Positions 46,618-49,524 of a DNA stretch of 49,524 nt are shown here, in pieces. Both the position numbers and the translations under genes were made by a program. The notes beneath the pieces were generated by a model. That model was not told the origin of the DNA. It searched no databases and saw nothing but the letters and a program-made list of their open reading frames with translations. Position 1 is the stretch's first letter. Every line of letters starts with the position of its first letter. The stretch comes from Candidatus Hydrogenedentota bacterium. GTDB taxonomy: Bacteria; Hydrogenedentota; Hydrogenedentia; Hydrogenedentales; CAIZGN01. The DNA lies in NCBI GenBank assembly GCA_903932505.1, contig CAIZGN010000691.1:1-49524 (forward strand), read 5' to 3'.

Positions 46618-47634
46618 ATGATTATTATAATGGCCTCGGCAAAACAGAAAGACGTCGACCATGTGGTGGAACGTATCGAGGAATTGGGCTACAAAGCGCA
46701 CGTGATCGTCGGTGTGGAGCGAACCGTCATCGCCGCCATCGGCGATGAGCGCGGGAAACACCGTCTCACAGCGCTCGAGTCCCTGCCGCACGTCGAGAGG
46801 GTCGTGCCGATCCTCAAGCCCTACAAGCTCGCCGGGCGTGAGGTGAAGAGCGAAAGCTCCGTCATCGAATGCAAGAGCGCCCGCATTGGCGGCAAGCATT
46901 TCTGCGTCATGGCCGGGCCGTGTGCCGTCGAGTCGCGCGAACAGATCATGGAGAGCGCGGCGGCCGTCAAGGAAGCCGGTGCCAATATCCTTCGAGGGGG
47001 AGCCTTCAAGCCACGCACCTCGCCCTATAGTTTCCAGGGGCTGGAGGCCGAAGGCTTGAAATACCTGCGGGAAGCGGGCGATGCCTATGACCTGCCCGTG
47101 GTGACCGAGATCATGTCGGAACACCAGCTTCCGCTCTTGGAAGAATACTCCGACATGCTCCAGGTCGGCGCGCGCAACATGCAGAACTTCAGTTTGCTTC
47201 GCGCGGTTGGTAAGTCCACCAAGCCCGTGCTGCTCAAGCGCGGCATGATGTCGACCATCAGCGAGTTCCTCATGTCGGCGGAATATGTGCTTTCCGAAGG
47301 AAATCCGAACGTGATTCTCTGCGAGCGGGGCATCCGCACCTTTGAAACCGAGACCCGCAACACGCTCGACATTCAGGCCGTGCCAGTCGTAAAACGCCAC
47401 TCGCACCTGCCCATCGTAATCGACCCCAGTCATGCGGCGGGGCAGTGGGATTTGGTGATTCCGATGGCCCGCGCGGCTGTGGCGGCTGGTGCGGACGGCG
47501 TTATCGTGGAAGTCCACCCCAATCCGGAAGTTGCGGTTTCGGACGGTCAGCAGTCGTTGAAGCCCGAGGTCTTCAAGCAGATGATGAACGAATTGAAACC
47601 ACTGCTTGCGGTCATGAACCGCGTGGCCGGGTGA
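46618..47634 (+). CDS. aroF: 3-deoxy-7-phosphoheptulonate (DAHP) synthase with N-terminal ACT/ferredoxin-like domain
   Basis: MIIIMASAKQKDVDHVVERIEELGYKAHVIVGVERTVIAAIGDE; FCVMAGPCAVESREQIMESA; GAFKPRTSPYSFQGL; DPSHAAGQWDLV. Confidence 0.94.
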   Translation: MIIIMASAKQKDVDHVVERIEELGYKAHVIVGVERTVIAAIGDERGKHRLTALESLPHVERVVPILKPYKLAGREVKSESSVIECKSARIGGKHFCVMAGPCAVESREQIMESAAAVKEAGANILRGGAFKPRTSPYSFQGLEAEGLKYLREAGDAYDLPVVTEIMSEHQLPLLEEYSDMLQVGARNMQNFSLLRAVGKSTKPVLLKRGMMSTISEFLMSAEYVLSEGNPNVILCERGIRTFETETRNTLDIQAVPVVKRHSHLPIVIDPSHAAGQWDLVIPMARAAVAAGADGVIVEVHPNPEVAVSDGQQSLKPEVFKQMMNELKPLLAVMNRVAG

Positions 47635-47640
47635 CGGCGC

Positions 47641-48243
47641 ATGGACGGAGACGCTGATGTGATACAGGAAGAATTTCAGGAAGAGCTTGACGAACTGGCA
47701 CCGGTAGAGTCGCTGGGGCGCGAGGAGTCCAAGCAGACGCTGTATGCCTTGCTCTTTGTTAGCGACCGGCCGATGAGCGCGGTTCGTCTGGCGGAAGCGC
47801 TTGGCGATGCGGATCCTGACATTGTCGCCACCCTCCTTGAGGAATTGCGGGAGGAGCTCGCCGCGAATACTGCCCTTCCCTACGTGCTACAGGAGATTGC
47901 AGGCGGCTATCAGTTGGTGACCCACAAAGGTTTCGCCCCCTACATCCGGCGTCTTTTCCAAATCAAAAAATCAAAGCGTCTCTCGAAGGCGCTCTTGGAA
48001 ACGTTGGCCATCATCGCCTACAAGCAGCCCGTCACACGTCCCGAGGTGGAGGCCGTGCGCGGGGTGAGTGTATCCCATATGTTCGACCAGTTGCTGGAAC
48101 GGAGACTCATCAAGGTGGCGGGGGTTTCGGATCTTCCGGGCCGACCCAAAATGTACCGCACAACGGATGAATTCCTGGTGCAGTTCGGTTTGGGCAGTCT
48201 CAAAGAATTGCCAACAGTGGATGAACTGCTTCAGACGGGGTGA
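47641..48243 (+). CDS. scpB: Segregation and condensation protein B
   Basis: ALLFVSDRPMSAVRLAEAL, LSKALLETLAIIAYKQPVTRPEVEAVRGV, GRPKMYRTTDEFLVQFGL. Confidence 0.95.
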   Translation: MDGDADVIQEEFQEELDELAPVESLGREESKQTLYALLFVSDRPMSAVRLAEALGDADPDIVATLLEELREELAANTALPYVLQEIAGGYQLVTHKGFAPYIRRLFQIKKSKRLSKALLETLAIIAYKQPVTRPEVEAVRGVSVSHMFDQLLERRLIKVAGVSDLPGRPKMYRTTDEFLVQFGLGSLKELPTVDELLQTG

Positions 48244-48244
48244 C

Positions 48245-48961
48245 ATGGCGGTACGCTTGCAGAAATACATGGCGGAATGCGGGGTGGCCTCGCGTCGTGC
48301 CTCCGAAGCCCTTATCGAGGCTGGCCGGGTAACCGTGAACGGCACCGTGGCGTCACTGGGCACCTCCATCGATCCCGATAACGACACCATCACCGTGGAC
48401 GGGCGCACACTAGGGGCAGACGCGAAGATCTGCGTGCTCCTGAATAAACCCACCGGTATCGTCACCACCTCACAGGACACGCACGGTCGCAAGACGGTGC
48501 TGGACTGTGTGCAAGGCGCACGGGGTCGCGTTTTCCCCGTGGGTCGTCTCGATATGGACGTAAAAGGGGTGTTGCTGCTGACCAACGACGGGGAACTGGC
48601 CCACCGCCTGATGCACCCCAGCTTTGAGGTGCACAAAGAATACCTCGCGTGGGTGAAAGGGCAGGTTTCTCCCGCCACCGTGCGCCGGATGGAAGGCGGG
48701 ATCGAACTCGAAGACGGAATGACCTATCCCGCGCGGGTGCGTGTACTGCACTGCAACAATGATTCCTCGCGCATATCCTTGACCATACATGAGGGCCGGA
48801 ATCGCGAGGTCAAACGGATGTGCTCCGCCGTGGGGCACGACGTACTGCGTCTGGAGAGGGTGGTTTTCGCGGGATTGCGTGTGGACGACCTGCGCGAGGG
48901 GGAGTGGCGCTATCTGTCCGCAGACGAAGTTCGGCGGTTACGCGCCCAGGTCGGACTGTAG
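48245..48961 (+). CDS. rluB: 23S rRNA pseudouridine synthase, RluB/RsuA family
   Basis: VRLQKYMAECGVASRRASEALIEAGRVTVNG (S4 domain); VFPVGRLDMDVKGVLLLTNDGELAHRLMHP. Track start 48068 is too far upstream. Confidence 0.93.
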   Translation: MAVRLQKYMAECGVASRRASEALIEAGRVTVNGTVASLGTSIDPDNDTITVDGRTLGADAKICVLLNKPTGIVTTSQDTHGRKTVLDCVQGARGRVFPVGRLDMDVKGVLLLTNDGELAHRLMHPSFEVHKEYLAWVKGQVSPATVRRMEGGIELEDGMTYPARVRVLHCNNDSSRISLTIHEGRNREVKRMCSAVGHDVLRLERVVFAGLRVDDLREGEWRYLSADEVRRLRAQVGL

Positions 48962-49053
48962 TCCCCCGCGTCCGGGTTGTTCCCAAGCCGCATGGGGCTA
49001 TAGAATACGCCCATGGTAATCATGTGCCAGTGACCAACAAAAGGAGAAATCTT

Positions 49054-49524
49054 ATGCGGTATGCCATTCCAGTCCTGCTCTTCGCGGCCCTCACATTCGG
49101 CGTGCACGGCGTTGCATCGGCCAAGCCCCTGCGCATTCTCTATTTGACGAAATCCGCAGGCTTCGAACACAGTGCAATCAAGCGGCACGGCGATGAGCTG
49201 GGTCATTCGGAAAAGGTCATCGAGAAAGTCGCCAAGAAAATGGGCGCAACCTTTACCGCGACCAAAGATGCCAGCCAGATCAACGCCGAAAACCTCAAGA
49301 ATTATGATGTCGTGATTTTCTATACCAGTGGAAATCTCACGGAGTTGGGAACGGACAACCAACCCGCGATGGGTCCGAATGGTATCGCGGACTTGAAAGC
49401 CTGGGTCGAGCAGGGCGGCGGACTCATCGGCTATCACGCCGCTTGCGATTCCTTCCGCACCGAAGGCGATGGCATTTCCCCGTATACCCAGCTGATGGGA
49501 TCAGAATTTGCCGGGCACGGCAAG
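49054..49524 (+). CDS. ThuA-domain exported protein, 3' truncated by window edge
   Basis: MRYAIPVLLFAALTFGVHGVASAKPLRILYLTKSAGFEHSAIKRHG...GLIGYHAACDSFR; SD AGGAG; open to the window end, absent from the ORF track. Confidence 0.88.
   Translation, partial: MRYAIPVLLFAALTFGVHGVASAKPLRILYLTKSAGFEHSAIKRHGDELGHSEKVIEKVAKKMGATFTATKDASQINAENLKNYDVVIFYTSGNLTELGTDNQPAMGPNGIADLKAWVEQGGGLIGYHAACDSFRTEGDGISPYTQLMGSEFAGHGK

Noticed and set aside
46360-47517. 385-aa minus-strand ORF
   Set aside because: Antisense to DAHP synthase.
46618-48961. Possible missing scpA as evidence of a broken operon
   Set aside because: scpA absence next to scpB is not remarkable on its own; it may be elsewhere in the genome.
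1-49524. CRISPR arrays, transposons, tRNA/rRNA genes
   Set aside because: No regularly spaced repeats, transposase/integrase ORFs, target-site duplications or cloverleaf/rRNA sequences were seen; the window is nearly fully coding.

Overview
This 49.5 kb window is a dense bacterial chromosomal segment with about 44 protein-coding genes. The mix of DUF4838/PA14, large PQQ-propeller, ThuA, sugar-isomerase and TRASH-type proteins suggests a Hydrogenedentota/Planctomycetota-like lineage (inference only). I saw no rRNA, tRNA, CRISPR array, transposase or phage genes. Recognisable core genes are pdxB, uvrC, rlmB, an AdoMetDC/agmatinase pair, dsbD, a riboflavin cluster (ribD-ribE-ribBA-DUF2007-ribH-nusB), ispE, comEC, aroD, a TIGR03960-type radical SAM protein, a DAHP synthase, scpB and rluB. 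The most interesting signals are: (1) a compact three-way-junction leader upstream of S-adenosylmethionine decarboxylase, with its own sigma70-like promoter and a helix that hides the Shine-Dalgarno sequence; (2) a complete FMN-riboswitch regulatory unit whose terminator U-tract ends flush against the ribD start codon; (3) a single-polypeptide PilZ - transmembrane - L,D-transpeptidase fusion; (4) an exact sigma54 (-24/-12) promoter in front of an ankyrin-repeat gene, 2.7 kb from an orphan NtrC-type regulator; (5) a protein with three tandem TRASH-like modules in an apparent operon with a TolC-type protein carrying a Met/Thr/Ser-rich insert. Several short ORFs below the ORF-track cutoff also look like real genes. 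All calls come from reading the sequence; no searches were run.
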